Source: Streptomyces sp. L-9-10 | Lineage (GTDB): Bacteria > Actinomycetota > Actinomycetes > Streptomycetales > Streptomycetaceae | Reading direction: 5' to 3' | NCBI RefSeq assembly: GCF_004151105.1 | Contig: NZ_PHRF01000048.1 | Location: 1 to 64,000 of the forward strand | Length of the DNA: 64,000 nt | The notes under the pieces: model-generated | Told to the model about the DNA's origin: nothing | Database searches by the model: none | What the model saw: the letters and a program-made list of their open reading frames with translations, nothing else | Shown: in pieces, positions 8,907 through 17,900 of the stretch | Numbering within the stretch: the first letter of the stretch is position 1 | Layout of the letters: every line of letters begins with the position of its first letter | Made by a program: the position numbers and the translations under genes

Positions 8907-9887
8907 GTGCCACGGCTCTTCGGGTTCGAGGACATGGCCCATAGGCGGCTGCGCGAGACGGAGGCGGCTGCCATACGCCAGGCGGCCAGCCGCTTTCTCG
9001 TCCGGCAGTCGTATCCCGGCATTACTGAGTGGCTGAACGACGAAGGGCACCGCACCACCCGCGGGGGAAAGTTCCGTCCGGCCACGGTGGCGGGGATCCT
9101 GGACAACCCGGCGATTGCCGGTCTGGCTGAGGACGAGCAAGGCAACCTGTACGAGACGGGCGGCCCGCAGATCATCACGCCCGACGAGTTCAAGCAGATC
9201 CGCGCCATGCGAAAGGCCAAGCAGGAAGGCCGCAGCAGGCAAGAGCAGCGCGACCACCTCTTCACAGGCACAGACGCGGCGGACTGCGGCCTCTGCGGGA
9301 TTCTTCTCACGGCGGCTCCGTCGAACAGTGGGAGCCGGGGCTACCGCTGCGCCAAGCACACGGCTCAGCACCCTGGGGGGTGCGGCAAGATCCGGATCAA
9401 CGCCGATGCGCTTGAGGCATACGTTGGCGAACACGTCCTGGCGGAGTTGGCCAAGCCGGAGGTCAAGGCGCAGCTCCTCGTGGCGCGGGAGCAGATGCTG
9501 TCGGAAGCGGCGGAGCTGCGGAAGCAAGCCACGGAGGACCGGAAGAAACAGCAGGAGCTGGGCGAGCAGTACGCCGAGTCCTCGGGTATGTCGTTGGCGG
9601 CTTTCAAGAGTGCCGACAAGAACCTGTCGAAGCGCATTCGTGAAACCTCGGCGGAGGCACGGCGCCTGGAACAGGTCCGGCACGCTCCCCTCGGGGGCGT
9701 GTCGGACCTGGTGAAGTGGTGGAAGCACGCCCCTCTGGCAGGGCAACGGGGAGTCGTGGTCCTCCTGCTGGAGAAGGTGACGGTGTACCCGGCGGCGTCC
9801 CGAGGCTCGCGCACCGTGGACAGCGCCCGGGTCTCCCTCAGCTGGAAGAAGTGGGGATCGTTGCCGACGGCTGAGAAGGCCGTTTGA
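8907..9887 (+). CDS. Large serine recombinase lacking its catalytic domain
   Basis: 326 aa from a GTG preceded by AGGGAGA. It starts directly in the recombinase DNA-binding domain (EAAAIRQAASRFLV, then WLNDEGHRTTRGGKFRPATV), continues with a zinc-ribbon (CGLCGILL, later KHTAQHPGGCGK) and ends in a coiled-coil (KPEVKAQLLVAREQM onward). The N-terminal resolvase domain with the catalytic Ser, normally about 150 residues, is absent and no trace is seen upstream, so it cannot cut DNA by itself. It could be a relic of a second integrase or a retained DNA-binding accessory. Its last 50 bases overlap the P450 gene tail to tail. Confidence 0.8.
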   Translation: MPRLFGFEDMAHRRLRETEAAAIRQAASRFLVRQSYPGITEWLNDEGHRTTRGGKFRPATVAGILDNPAIAGLAEDEQGNLYETGGPQIITPDEFKQIRAMRKAKQEGRSRQEQRDHLFTGTDAADCGLCGILLTAAPSNSGSRGYRCAKHTAQHPGGCGKIRINADALEAYVGEHVLAELAKPEVKAQLLVAREQMLSEAAELRKQATEDRKKQQELGEQYAESSGMSLAAFKSADKNLSKRIRETSAEARRLEQVRHAPLGGVSDLVKWWKHAPLAGQRGVVVLLLEKVTVYPAASRGSRTVDSARVSLSWKKWGSLPTAEKAV

Positions 9888-11106
9888 CGCCCTGCCGCGA
9901 GGCCGACGGGGCCAGCGTGACAGGCAGTTCCCTGAGCGCGTGAGACCGCCAGGACGAGCGCCAGCGAAGCTGTTCCACGTCGACCGTGAGACCGAGGCGA
10001 GGGAAGCGCCGGACCAGGGTCTCGATGGCTATACGGATCTGAAGGCGTGCCAGAGGAGCACCAAGGCAGTAGTGCACCCCCTGTCCGAGGGCGAGATGCG
10101 CTGTGTCCTTGCGGTGAATGTCGAACTGGTCCGGATCGGGGTAGCGGTCGGGGTCCCGGTTCGCTGAGGCCAGGCAGAGCATGACCGTATCGCCAGAGGG
10201 AATGGCGATACCGCTGAACTCGACAGGTTCGGTGGGAAACCGGCGGATGGCCATCTGGTTGGGATGTACGTAGCGCAACAGCTCCTCGACTGCGGTGGGG
10301 AAGAGCGAGGAGTCTTCTCGCACGGCAGTGAGCTGCTTCGGGTGGCAAAGCAGGGTGAGTACCCCACTGGTGATGAGGTGCTGGACGTTCTCGCTGCCCG
10401 CCATGAGGATGAGGAACGCCAGCGACACGAGTTCGTTCTCGGTGAGCTTGTCTCCGTCGTCGCGGGCCACGATCAGGGCAGACAGCAGATCTTCACCTGG
10501 GGTCGAGCGGCGCGCCGAGATGAGATCAAGAAGGTAGACGTGGATGGCGTCTATCGCTTGAGCGATCTGGCCCGAGTGTCCCGCGGCGAACATGGTGGAT
10601 GCCCAGCGAGCGAAAGGGGCGCGGTCGGGTTCCGGTACGGCGAAAAGATCGCCGATGACCGTGATCGGAAGACGGCCCGCGAAGTCGGCGGCGAGGTCGG
10701 CTTCCCCTTGTTCAGACAGGCTGTCGAGGAGCTGATCGACTGCGGCATGCACTCGGTGCCGCAAGGTTTCTACATGGCGGGCGGTGAACGCTTTGGAGAC
10801 CAGGCGGCGCAGGCGCAGGTGGTCATCCGCATCGATGTTCAGGAGATTGGCGTCCAGGGCCGGCGGAAGCGAGAAGCCCTTGTATCCCGTGCCGGAGGCC
10901 GCCTTGTTCACTGACAGCCGGGGGTCAGCGAGCCCGGCTCGTACATCGGCTTCCCGCAAGACGAGCCATACAGGCGAGCCGTCCGGGAGCGCGATCCGAT
11001 GGACTGGTGCCTCGTTCCGTAGCCGTGCATACACCGGGTACGGATTGGTGGCCGACTCGGCGTCAAAGGGCTGAGCGAGGAGCTCGGCCGAGGACTGTGC
11101 GGTCAT
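9838..11106 (-). CDS. Cytochrome P450
   Basis: Soluble bacterial P450, 422 aa. Heme-binding loop LGQGVHYCLGAPLAR has Cys347 as axial ligand; the usual leading Phe is Leu. ExxR appears in EELLRY. The I-helix reads LILMAGSENVQHL: the acidic residue is present but the conserved Thr that helps oxygen activation is Asn. Such enzymes usually hydroxylate secondary metabolites with ferredoxin partners; none is encoded nearby. The ATG overlaps the stop of the upstream membrane protein (ATGA), so the two are coupled. The last 25 residues are low-complexity and may be an extension caused by loss of the original stop. Confidence 0.92.
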   Translation of the reverse strand: MTAQSSAELLAQPFDAESATNPYPVYARLRNEAPVHRIALPDGSPVWLVLREADVRAGLADPRLSVNKAASGTGYKGFSLPPALDANLLNIDADDHLRLRRLVSKAFTARHVETLRHRVHAAVDQLLDSLSEQGEADLAADFAGRLPITVIGDLFAVPEPDRAPFARWASTMFAAGHSGQIAQAIDAIHVYLLDLISARRSTPGEDLLSALIVARDDGDKLTENELVSLAFLILMAGSENVQHLITSGVLTLLCHPKQLTAVREDSSLFPTAVEELLRYVHPNQMAIRRFPTEPVEFSGIAIPSGDTVMLCLASANRDPDRYPDPDQFDIHRKDTAHLALGQGVHYCLGAPLARLQIRIAIETLVRRFPRLGLTVDVEQLRWRSSWRSHALRELPVTLAPSASRQGVKRPSQPSATIPTSSS

Positions 11107-12296
11107 GCGATTTCCTTTGAACTGGGCCGGACGAAGCCGCTGGCGGCGAGGACTTCCCTCACGATCGGAGATCGGTAGTAGGCGCGCGCCAGCCTGCGTT
11201 GGAAGTCCAGCTCTGCGGTGAGATCTTGCGGCTCTTCGGCAAGGGGCGAGGGAGAGCTCTGAGGTAGCCGTTGCCCTCCGGCCCTGGCGCGGAGAGCGAC
11301 TTTCAGCTGTGACGCCTCGATGGTGGCGCTTAGGTCGGAGCCTTCCAGCCCGGCTGTTCTGGCGAGCCTCTCCGCGCGCTCAGCGATATGAGGGTGCATG
11401 GACTTACGGAGCACCCATTGCGCGTCACGAATCTCAACCATCAGGCGGTACAGGCGGGTACGTACGTCGGCTTCCGGCCCGAGTTCCAAGACCATGCAAT
11501 CGGTCTGCGCAGTCACCTCCGGGTGCAGCGGCTTCAGCTGCCGGATGGCGATCTCGTGCTGCACGCGTAGCCAGATACGGCTTAGGTGATGGCCCCAGTC
11601 GGGCAGGGTCCAGCCGATCGTCTTCGTGATTGCCGCGATGGACACGGAAATTTGAGCTACAGGCTCCCAAGCCTGGCCACTCGTACCCAGACGTCCGGCG
11701 ACGATGTCGGCGACGCGGCACAGGCTGTAGATCATCGCAAAGGGCATAGTTGCCGCGATCATGACAAGTCCGCGACGGAGCCAGGGTGTGGGCGCGACCT
11801 TCGCGTAACGCCAGCCGAGAATCCCGACGTCAATTTGGTTCACGCTATAGCCGAGGAGGTACACGCCGAGATAAGCCGGGTAATACTGGGCATGGTTGAC
11901 GGCGAAGTCATCGGGGTTCTCGTGATGGCTCGTCGCTGCGGAGAAGAGAATGACCATAGTGGCCAGGATCAGGGCGAGTGCCGCGATGCGCGGCATCGCT
12001 TTACGCCAGGCTGCGCGGCGGTCATGTGACAAGTGAAGGAGGATCAACTGCTGAGTGGCGGCGGAAAGGATCACTGTGCTCTGTGAGAGGAGCCCAGAGA
12101 GGTTCACGATCCCCGCTTCTGCGCTGACAGCCACCCACACCGTCGGCGTGGAGATGGTGAACGTCACGAACAGAAAGAAGAAGTTGCCGATCAGGGCGAT
12201 CTGGGTTGGAGACCGGTCGCTGCGTAGAATTCGAATCTTGTAGACCAGGGCGAGCAGGCTTACTAACGCGCACACCGGGTACAGAACGCTATTCAT
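11103..12296 (-). CDS. MAB_1171c-type multi-pass membrane protein
   Basis: 397 aa. The first 240 residues contain about six or seven hydrophobic helices (for example LIGNFFFLFVTFTISTPTVW and IAALALILATMVILFS); the C-terminal half is cytoplasmic, helical and charged. It resembles the actinobacterial family annotated as MAB_1171c putative transporters, whose substrate is unknown. In Streptomyces these proteins usually follow an M78-type peptidase and an XRE regulator; here the preceding gene is an M78 remnant overlapping the start (ATGAATAG), and the XRE gene is missing. The P450 follows with an ATGA overlap. Confidence 0.8.
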   Translation of the reverse strand: MNSVLYPVCALVSLLALVYKIRILRSDRSPTQIALIGNFFFLFVTFTISTPTVWVAVSAEAGIVNLSGLLSQSTVILSAATQQLILLHLSHDRRAAWRKAMPRIAALALILATMVILFSAATSHHENPDDFAVNHAQYYPAYLGVYLLGYSVNQIDVGILGWRYAKVAPTPWLRRGLVMIAATMPFAMIYSLCRVADIVAGRLGTSGQAWEPVAQISVSIAAITKTIGWTLPDWGHHLSRIWLRVQHEIAIRQLKPLHPEVTAQTDCMVLELGPEADVRTRLYRLMVEIRDAQWVLRKSMHPHIAERAERLARTAGLEGSDLSATIEASQLKVALRARAGGQRLPQSSPSPLAEEPQDLTAELDFQRRLARAYYRSPIVREVLAASGFVRPSSKEIA

Positions 12297-12668
12297 TGGA
12301 GCCTCTACGTGTGGGGTGTTCGAGTGCGGACAGGCGTTCCGCAAGGTCCCGGGCCTCTGGCGGTACTGACCAAGTGCGGGGCTCTGTCCACGCGCTGATC
12401 CGCTGGCCGATGATCGAGCCCACGTATTCGGCCTCTTGCTCGGCCTGTGACTGGGAGTGATCTCTGCCCAGGACGCGGTGGACAAGGGCCGGATCGAGTC
12501 CGGGGAGCAGCATTCTTGAAGCTTCCGGGCTCATGACCGGCGCCGCCTCGTGATCACAGATGAAGTGGCCCACCTCGTGAAGCGCGACTTGCCGCTTGTG
12601 CACAGGAGCCAAACGCTGTTCCAGGACGATGAAGTCATGATCCTCCGCCGATACGAGCAGGCCGTCAG
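12289..12668 (-). pseudogene. 3' remnant of an M78 (ImmA/IrrE-like) metallopeptidase gene
   Basis: Reading frame ending at 12289 keeps the zinc-peptidase core: GLLVSAEDHDFIVLEQR, then the metal motif HEVGHFICDHE, then SQAEQEAEYVG. Upstream of about 12668 the frame turns into antisense of the neighbouring plus-strand gene, so the N-terminus and the start codon have been lost. Its stop overlaps the membrane-protein start. M78 peptidases commonly pair with XRE repressors and cleave them on induction; neither partner nor start remains here. Confidence 0.72.
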
Positions 12669-12692
12669 GGCTTCGGCTGGCTCGCGGACTCC

Positions 12693-13769
12693 TTGGACGA
12701 CGGTGTCGGTACGGTCGCGGCGATGATGCTTGGCACCCGGTTCCTTGCCAGCGTGGGGCGCGAAGGGCTGTGGCACGAGAGGGTGGTGCACTCCTACCGG
12801 GAGCAGTGGAAGGCCAAGCACGCGGAGACGGTCGAGCGGCTGTCCGGCTCGGACGTCGAACTGGCCTCGTACCAGGTGGAGGACGTGCGCTCCTGGCTCC
12901 AGAAGGTCCCTGGCGATGCTCCGGTGTGCTCCTTCCCTCCCTTCTACGGCGGCGGCTACGAGAAGCTGTACGAGCCGCTGGAGGCACACTTCACCTGGGA
13001 TGCGCCGCAGTACGAGCCGTTGTCCGACGACGACGTGGTCAGCGTGCTCGGTGCGATCACGGACCGGCCGTACTGGCTGACGGCCTCCAACCACCACGTC
13101 CCCGAGCTGAGCCAGTACCTGCGGGGGGTGATCAAGGCGACCCCGCGGGCTGCTCCCTTCTACGTGTACGCCAGCGAGGCCCGGACGAGGATCGTGGCCC
13201 CGCGCCAGGCGATCGAGCCGGTGAAGGCTCCCCGTCTGCGCCAGGGTGACGAACTGGTGAGCCCGCTCAGGCTGTCGCTGCTGAAGCCGGGACAGTTCAA
13301 CGCGCTCAGGAGCCGCTACCTGAACCCGAAGATCGCACCGGGCGCGGCGAATTTGGCGGTGGCGGTGAAGGACGGCGGTGGGCGGGTGCTCGGCGTGTTC
13401 GCCATGGCTCCGAGCACGTTCACGCCGGACGAGGTCTACGTGCTCAGTGACTTCGCGGTCGCGCCGACCGATTACCCGAGGTTGTCGAAGCTCATCTTGC
13501 TCGCGGCCATGAGCACCGAGGCGCAGTTGCTGTGTCAGCGGTCGTTCTCGCGGCGTATCCGGCGGGTGGCGACGACGGCGTTCAGCAACAACCCGGTGTC
13601 GATGAAGTACCGCGGGCTGCTGCGGCTGAACAAGCGCAGTCCGTCGAACGACGAGGGCTGGCGGTACCAGCTCCAGTACCAGGGGGCCATGGGTCAGCAC
13701 ACACTGGCCGAGGCTCTGAAGATGTGGGTGAAGCGGTGGGGCGCCCCGATGACGAAGACGGGAGTCTGA
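12693..13769 (+). CDS. 5'-truncated phage-type protein, possibly Mom-like DNA modification
   Basis: About 358 aa from a TTG without a ribosome site. The frame is open back to 12633 and protein-like sequence (GFGWLADSLDDGV) begins about 12669, so the original start is probably lost at the junction with the M78 remnant. The C-terminal third has VLGVFAMAPS, VLSDFAVAPTDYPRLSKLIL and VSMKYRGLLRLNKR, an arrangement that recalls GNAT-fold Mom-family adenine-modification proteins of phages. This is a weak visual resemblance; a phage protein of unknown function is the safe call. It is followed two bases later by a ParB-like gene, a pairing that suggests shared phage origin. Confidence 0.5.
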   Translation: MDDGVGTVAAMMLGTRFLASVGREGLWHERVVHSYREQWKAKHAETVERLSGSDVELASYQVEDVRSWLQKVPGDAPVCSFPPFYGGGYEKLYEPLEAHFTWDAPQYEPLSDDDVVSVLGAITDRPYWLTASNHHVPELSQYLRGVIKATPRAAPFYVYASEARTRIVAPRQAIEPVKAPRLRQGDELVSPLRLSLLKPGQFNALRSRYLNPKIAPGAANLAVAVKDGGGRVLGVFAMAPSTFTPDEVYVLSDFAVAPTDYPRLSKLILLAAMSTEAQLLCQRSFSRRIRRVATTAFSNNPVSMKYRGLLRLNKRSPSNDEGWRYQLQYQGAMGQHTLAEALKMWVKRWGAPMTKTGV

Positions 13770-13771
13770 CC

Positions 13772-14674
13772 ATGGAGGAGACCACTCGGCTCGCCCCGCC
13801 GCAGATGGTGGAGGGCGATCCGCGCACGCTGGCGCTGCTGGATGTGAACGCGCGGTTCCTGCCGCACGAGCAGTTCCGGCAGCTCGTGTCGAACATCGAG
13901 CGGGACGGGCATCTGACCTCGACGCCGCTGGTGTGGAACGACCGGGAGTCGGGGCGGCTAGTCGTTCTGTCTGGGAATCACCGCACGCTCGCCGCGATTG
14001 AGGCCGGCCTGCCGACGATCTGGTGGATGCAGATAGACGAGCCGCTGCCCCGCCAGCGGCAGATCGCGCTTCAGCTCTCGCACAACGCCATTGCGGGCCA
14101 CGACGATCCGGCGATCCTGAAGGAGCTGTACGACGAGCTGGAGAACGTGGAATGGCGGCAGTACACGGGTCTGGACGATAAGGCCCTGGATCTGCTGGAG
14201 AAGGTGGACGTGGCTTCGCTGGGTGAGGCGAACCTCGACTTCGCGTCTGTGCAGTTCATGTTCCTGCCCGATGAGCTGGAGCGGGCCGAGGCCGCGTTCG
14301 ACGCGGCGCGTTCGGCGGCAACGGCAGATGAGCGGTGGGTGGCCGGGCTGGAGCAGTACGAGCCCGTACTCGATGCGCTGGAGTCGTCCCGGGCCGCGTA
14401 CAAGATCGGCAACAGCGCGACGGCGCTCGGCGTGATCCTGACGGTGTTCGAGCGGCATCTGTCCGAGCTGGCCGAGGGCTGGTTCGACGCGGCGTCCGGT
14501 GACCCGATCCGGGCGGGGACGGCGCCGCTGGAGACGGTGTTCGGTGTGCGGGACGTGCCGGTGGAGACGGCGGCCGTCGTACGGGCGGCCATCGACCGGA
14601 TGGTGCAGGACGGCACCGTGCCGGAAGACGCGCCCTGGCGTGCCCTGGATGTTCTCGCTGGCGCAATACCGTAA
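13772..14674 (+). CDS. ParB-like nuclease-domain protein
   Basis: 300 aa. The N-terminal 100 residues fit the ParB N-terminal fold: LLDVNARFLPHEQFRQL, then the box SGNHRTLAAIEAGLPT, then RQIALQLSHNAIAGHDDP. No ParB helix-turn-helix or centromere-type repeats are seen, so plasmid partition is unlikely; phage ParB-like proteins of this kind often accompany DNA-modification genes. The C-terminal 180 residues are helical and unassigned. The ATG at 13772 follows GGAG and lies two bases after the upstream stop. Confidence 0.75.
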   Translation: MEETTRLAPPQMVEGDPRTLALLDVNARFLPHEQFRQLVSNIERDGHLTSTPLVWNDRESGRLVVLSGNHRTLAAIEAGLPTIWWMQIDEPLPRQRQIALQLSHNAIAGHDDPAILKELYDELENVEWRQYTGLDDKALDLLEKVDVASLGEANLDFASVQFMFLPDELERAEAAFDAARSAATADERWVAGLEQYEPVLDALESSRAAYKIGNSATALGVILTVFERHLSELAEGWFDAASGDPIRAGTAPLETVFGVRDVPVETAAVVRAAIDRMVQDGTVPEDAPWRALDVLAGAIP

Positions 14675-14874
14675 AGGGGCTCGTCGGCCAAGATGGACGG
14701 GTTCGCCGTGTGTCGTCTACCGGCGGGCCCCGGGACCGCCGTGCTGGGTGCGGGCGCCACCAATGTGAGCGGTGCGGGGCTTCCCGCATGGGAGGACGGG
14801 GCCTGGCTGCCGGGCAGGTGGCCGGGGAACCACTGGGATCGCGTGGTTGTCTCGTGTCATGCTGGTCGATCTTG
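14675..14874. other. Spacer before the Rhs gene
   Basis: GC-rich gap with no supported gene. Apparent short reading frames are fragments of the Rhs upstream frame. Confidence 0.4.
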
Positions 14875-14902
14875 TTGACTCGGCTCGATTGTGCGTTATA
14901 TG
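14875..14902 (+). promoter_or_regulatory. Candidate Rhs promoter
   Basis: TTGACT at 14875-14880, a 16-base spacer, then TATATG at 14897-14902, ending 15 bases before the Rhs ATG. This would leave a very short leader with GGGGG as ribosome site. Confidence 0.45.
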
Positions 14903-14916
14903 GGGGCTGTTGCGTC

Positions 14917-17900
14917 ATGGGTTACACCATTCCTGAGGGCGTCGACACCATGCTTGATGTCGTCGGTGTGGGATGGCCGAACGTTGATGAGGACGCCTAC
15001 CGGGACATGGCGGACGCGCTGCGGGAGTTCGCGGACGATGCGGACGACGACGGGCACGCCGCTCATCAGCACATTCAGCGACTGCTTTCGAGCGGGCAAA
15101 GCGAGTCGCTGACGGCGCTCGACCTCCACTGGGCGAAGGTTCAGGGCAAGCACAAGGACTTGGCGGCGGCGGCCCGGATCGTCGGGGGTGCGCTGGACCG
15201 GGTGGCGGACATCATCGTGGCGCGGAAGATCGCCGCGGTAGGTGAGCTCGCGGAACTGTGCGCGACGGTGGGAGTCACGCTGGCGTTCGCCCCGTTGACA
15301 GCCGGCCTTTCGACGCTGCTGGCAGGGGCCAAGATCGCCGCCACCCGGATCGCGTTCAAGCGGATCCTGAAGGAGATGGCGGAGGAGGCCGTGGCGGAGA
15401 TCGTCGCGACGCTCACGCAGCCGGCGGTCGCCGCGTTGGAGAACATCGTGGCGGATCTGGCGATCCAGACCGCGCTGAATGTCACGGGCGTACAGGAGGG
15501 CTACCACGCCGACCAGGCCGCGCAGGCAGGCAAGGACGGACTGCGACTCGCTTCCGCCGACGGGGCGGGCGGCCTTGGGCCCGGCGGCGGTCCGGAGATC
15601 GACCACGATGCGCACGGCCGGACGGGAACGAAGCTTGCTGGTGTGCAGATCTCCATGCGGGACAAGGCGGGGAGCAAGCTCAGTAAGGCCAAGGGGCACC
15701 ACGGGCGGGCCAAGGGCAAGGATGCCCTGACTGCCGTCCTCGATTCCACCATCGAGAAGATGACGGAGAAGCTCGGTAAGGGACTAAATGACCTGGGCGA
15801 GCACGTCGGCACGACCTTGCCCAAGGCCATCACGAAGAGTTCGGCCACGCACAGGGAGACGGACCAGGACATCCGCGAAAGGATCAAGAAGATCACGTCC
15901 GATGACAGCAAGGACGGCAGCGAGGGCGGCGGGCGTCGTGGCGGCGCGGACGGCGGGCAGCGGAGCCGTCCCGCATCGATGCGGGAAGCGCCGGACAGTT
16001 CCCGCGCGTTGGCGGTCTCTCTTCGCAAACGCCGCTGCGAGACCGACCCCGTTGATGTCGCGAGCGGGGACATGGTGCTCCCTCAGACGGATCTGGACCT
16101 ACCCGGGGTCCTGCCGTTGGTCCTGCGGCGCACGCACATATCCGGCTACCGCTACGGCCACTGCTTCGGGGCCAGTTGGGCGTCCACGCTCGATGAGCGG
16201 CTGGAACTGCTCGGCAGCGGCGCGGCGTGGGCACGAGCGGACGGCTCGGTGCTCATTTTCCCCACCCTGCCCGGTGATGAGGGCGAGGAGATCTGGCCTC
16301 TCGACGGCGACAGCCTGCCGCTCACCTACGTGGAGACCAGTGCGCTGGGGGACATCACCTACGCCGTGAGGGACCCTCGTACGGCCCTGACCCGGCGATT
16401 CACGGGTAACCCCTACAAGTCGGGCAGCCTGTACTGGCTGCGCGAGACAGAAGACCGCAACGGCAACGTCATACGGATCGGGCGTACCGGGGACGGTCTG
16501 CCGACCACGGTGGTCCATGGGGGCAGCTACCGCGTTCTGGTCTCGTGCGACCCGGAACGCGGCCGCGTCACCGCACTGGCGCTGCAGACCCCGGACGGTC
16601 CCGTCCAGGTGCGGTCCTTCGGCTACGACGGCGACGGCAATCTGGAAGCCGTCACCAACTCCTCCGGCTTGCCAATGCTGTTCACCTACGACGCGGAAGG
16701 CCGGATCACCTCCTGGACCGACCGTAACGACTCCATCTACCAGTACGTGTACGACAGCCCCGGCCGCGTCATCCGTACGGTCGGCCCCGACGGATTCCTC
16801 TCTTCCGAGTTCACCTACGAGGTCCACAGCGAGACCGGCCACGGCGTCACCCGCTACACCGATTCCACCGGCGCCACCACGGTCTTCCATGTCAACGAGG
16901 CCTTTCAGGTGGTCGCCGAGACCGACCCCCTGGGACATACGGCCCACTTCGAGTTCGACGCCCAGGACCAGTTGCTGGCGCAGACCAATGTCCTGGGTCA
17001 CACCACCCGCTTCGAACGCGACGCCCATGGCAGCCTCGTCGGCCTTGTCGCCCCCGACGGTGTGCGCACCACCGCCGTGTACAACGAGATGCGGCAACCC
17101 GTCGAGGTCACCGAGCGCGGCGGTATCCGGCGTTCCTACGCGTACGACCAGCAGGGCAACCTCACCGCCGTGATCGAGCCCACCGGCGCCCGCACGGAGT
17201 ATGAGTTCAACGACCGCGGTCATGTGACCAGCGTCCGCGACGCGGTTGGCGACGTCACGCGAATAACCTCCGACGCGGCCGGTCTGCCGCTGCGGATCTC
17301 CGCGCCCGACGGTGCGAGTACCGTCTGCGCTCGGGATGCCTTCGGCCGCGTCACTACCGTCACCGACGCCCTGGGTGGCACGCTCCGCCAGGGCTGGACA
17401 GTCGAGGGAAAGCCCGCGTGGCGTGAGCTGCCCGACGGCACCCGGGAGGAATGGACCTGGGACGCCGAGGGCAATCTGATGGGCCACACCGACCGTATGG
17501 GCCGCACCACTTCCTCCACGGCTACCCACTTCGACCTGCCCGCCACCACCCGCACTGCGGAGGGAGGCGGCTACCGCTTCACCCACGACACGGAACTGCG
17601 GCTCACCAAAGTCACCAACGCCCAGGGCCTGGAATGGCATTACACCTACGACGCGGCCAGCCGGCTCGTGTCCGAGACCGACTTCGACGGCCGCACCCTG
17701 TCCTACGAGCACGACGCCCTCGGACGTCTGATACGCCGCACCAACGCCGCCGGCCAGAGCCTGACGTTCGAACGCGACGTTCTCGGCCGCGTCACCCAGC
17801 TGCACCACGACGACGGTTCCGTAGGCGTTTTCACCCGCGGAGAGACCGGCCACGTTTCACGAATAACCAACGCCCACGCCCGCATCGACCTCCAGCGGGA

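Noticed and set aside
13772..14674. Plasmid partition (parB) function
   Set aside because: No ParA partner, helix-turn-helix or parS-like repeats; only the N-terminal fold is shared.
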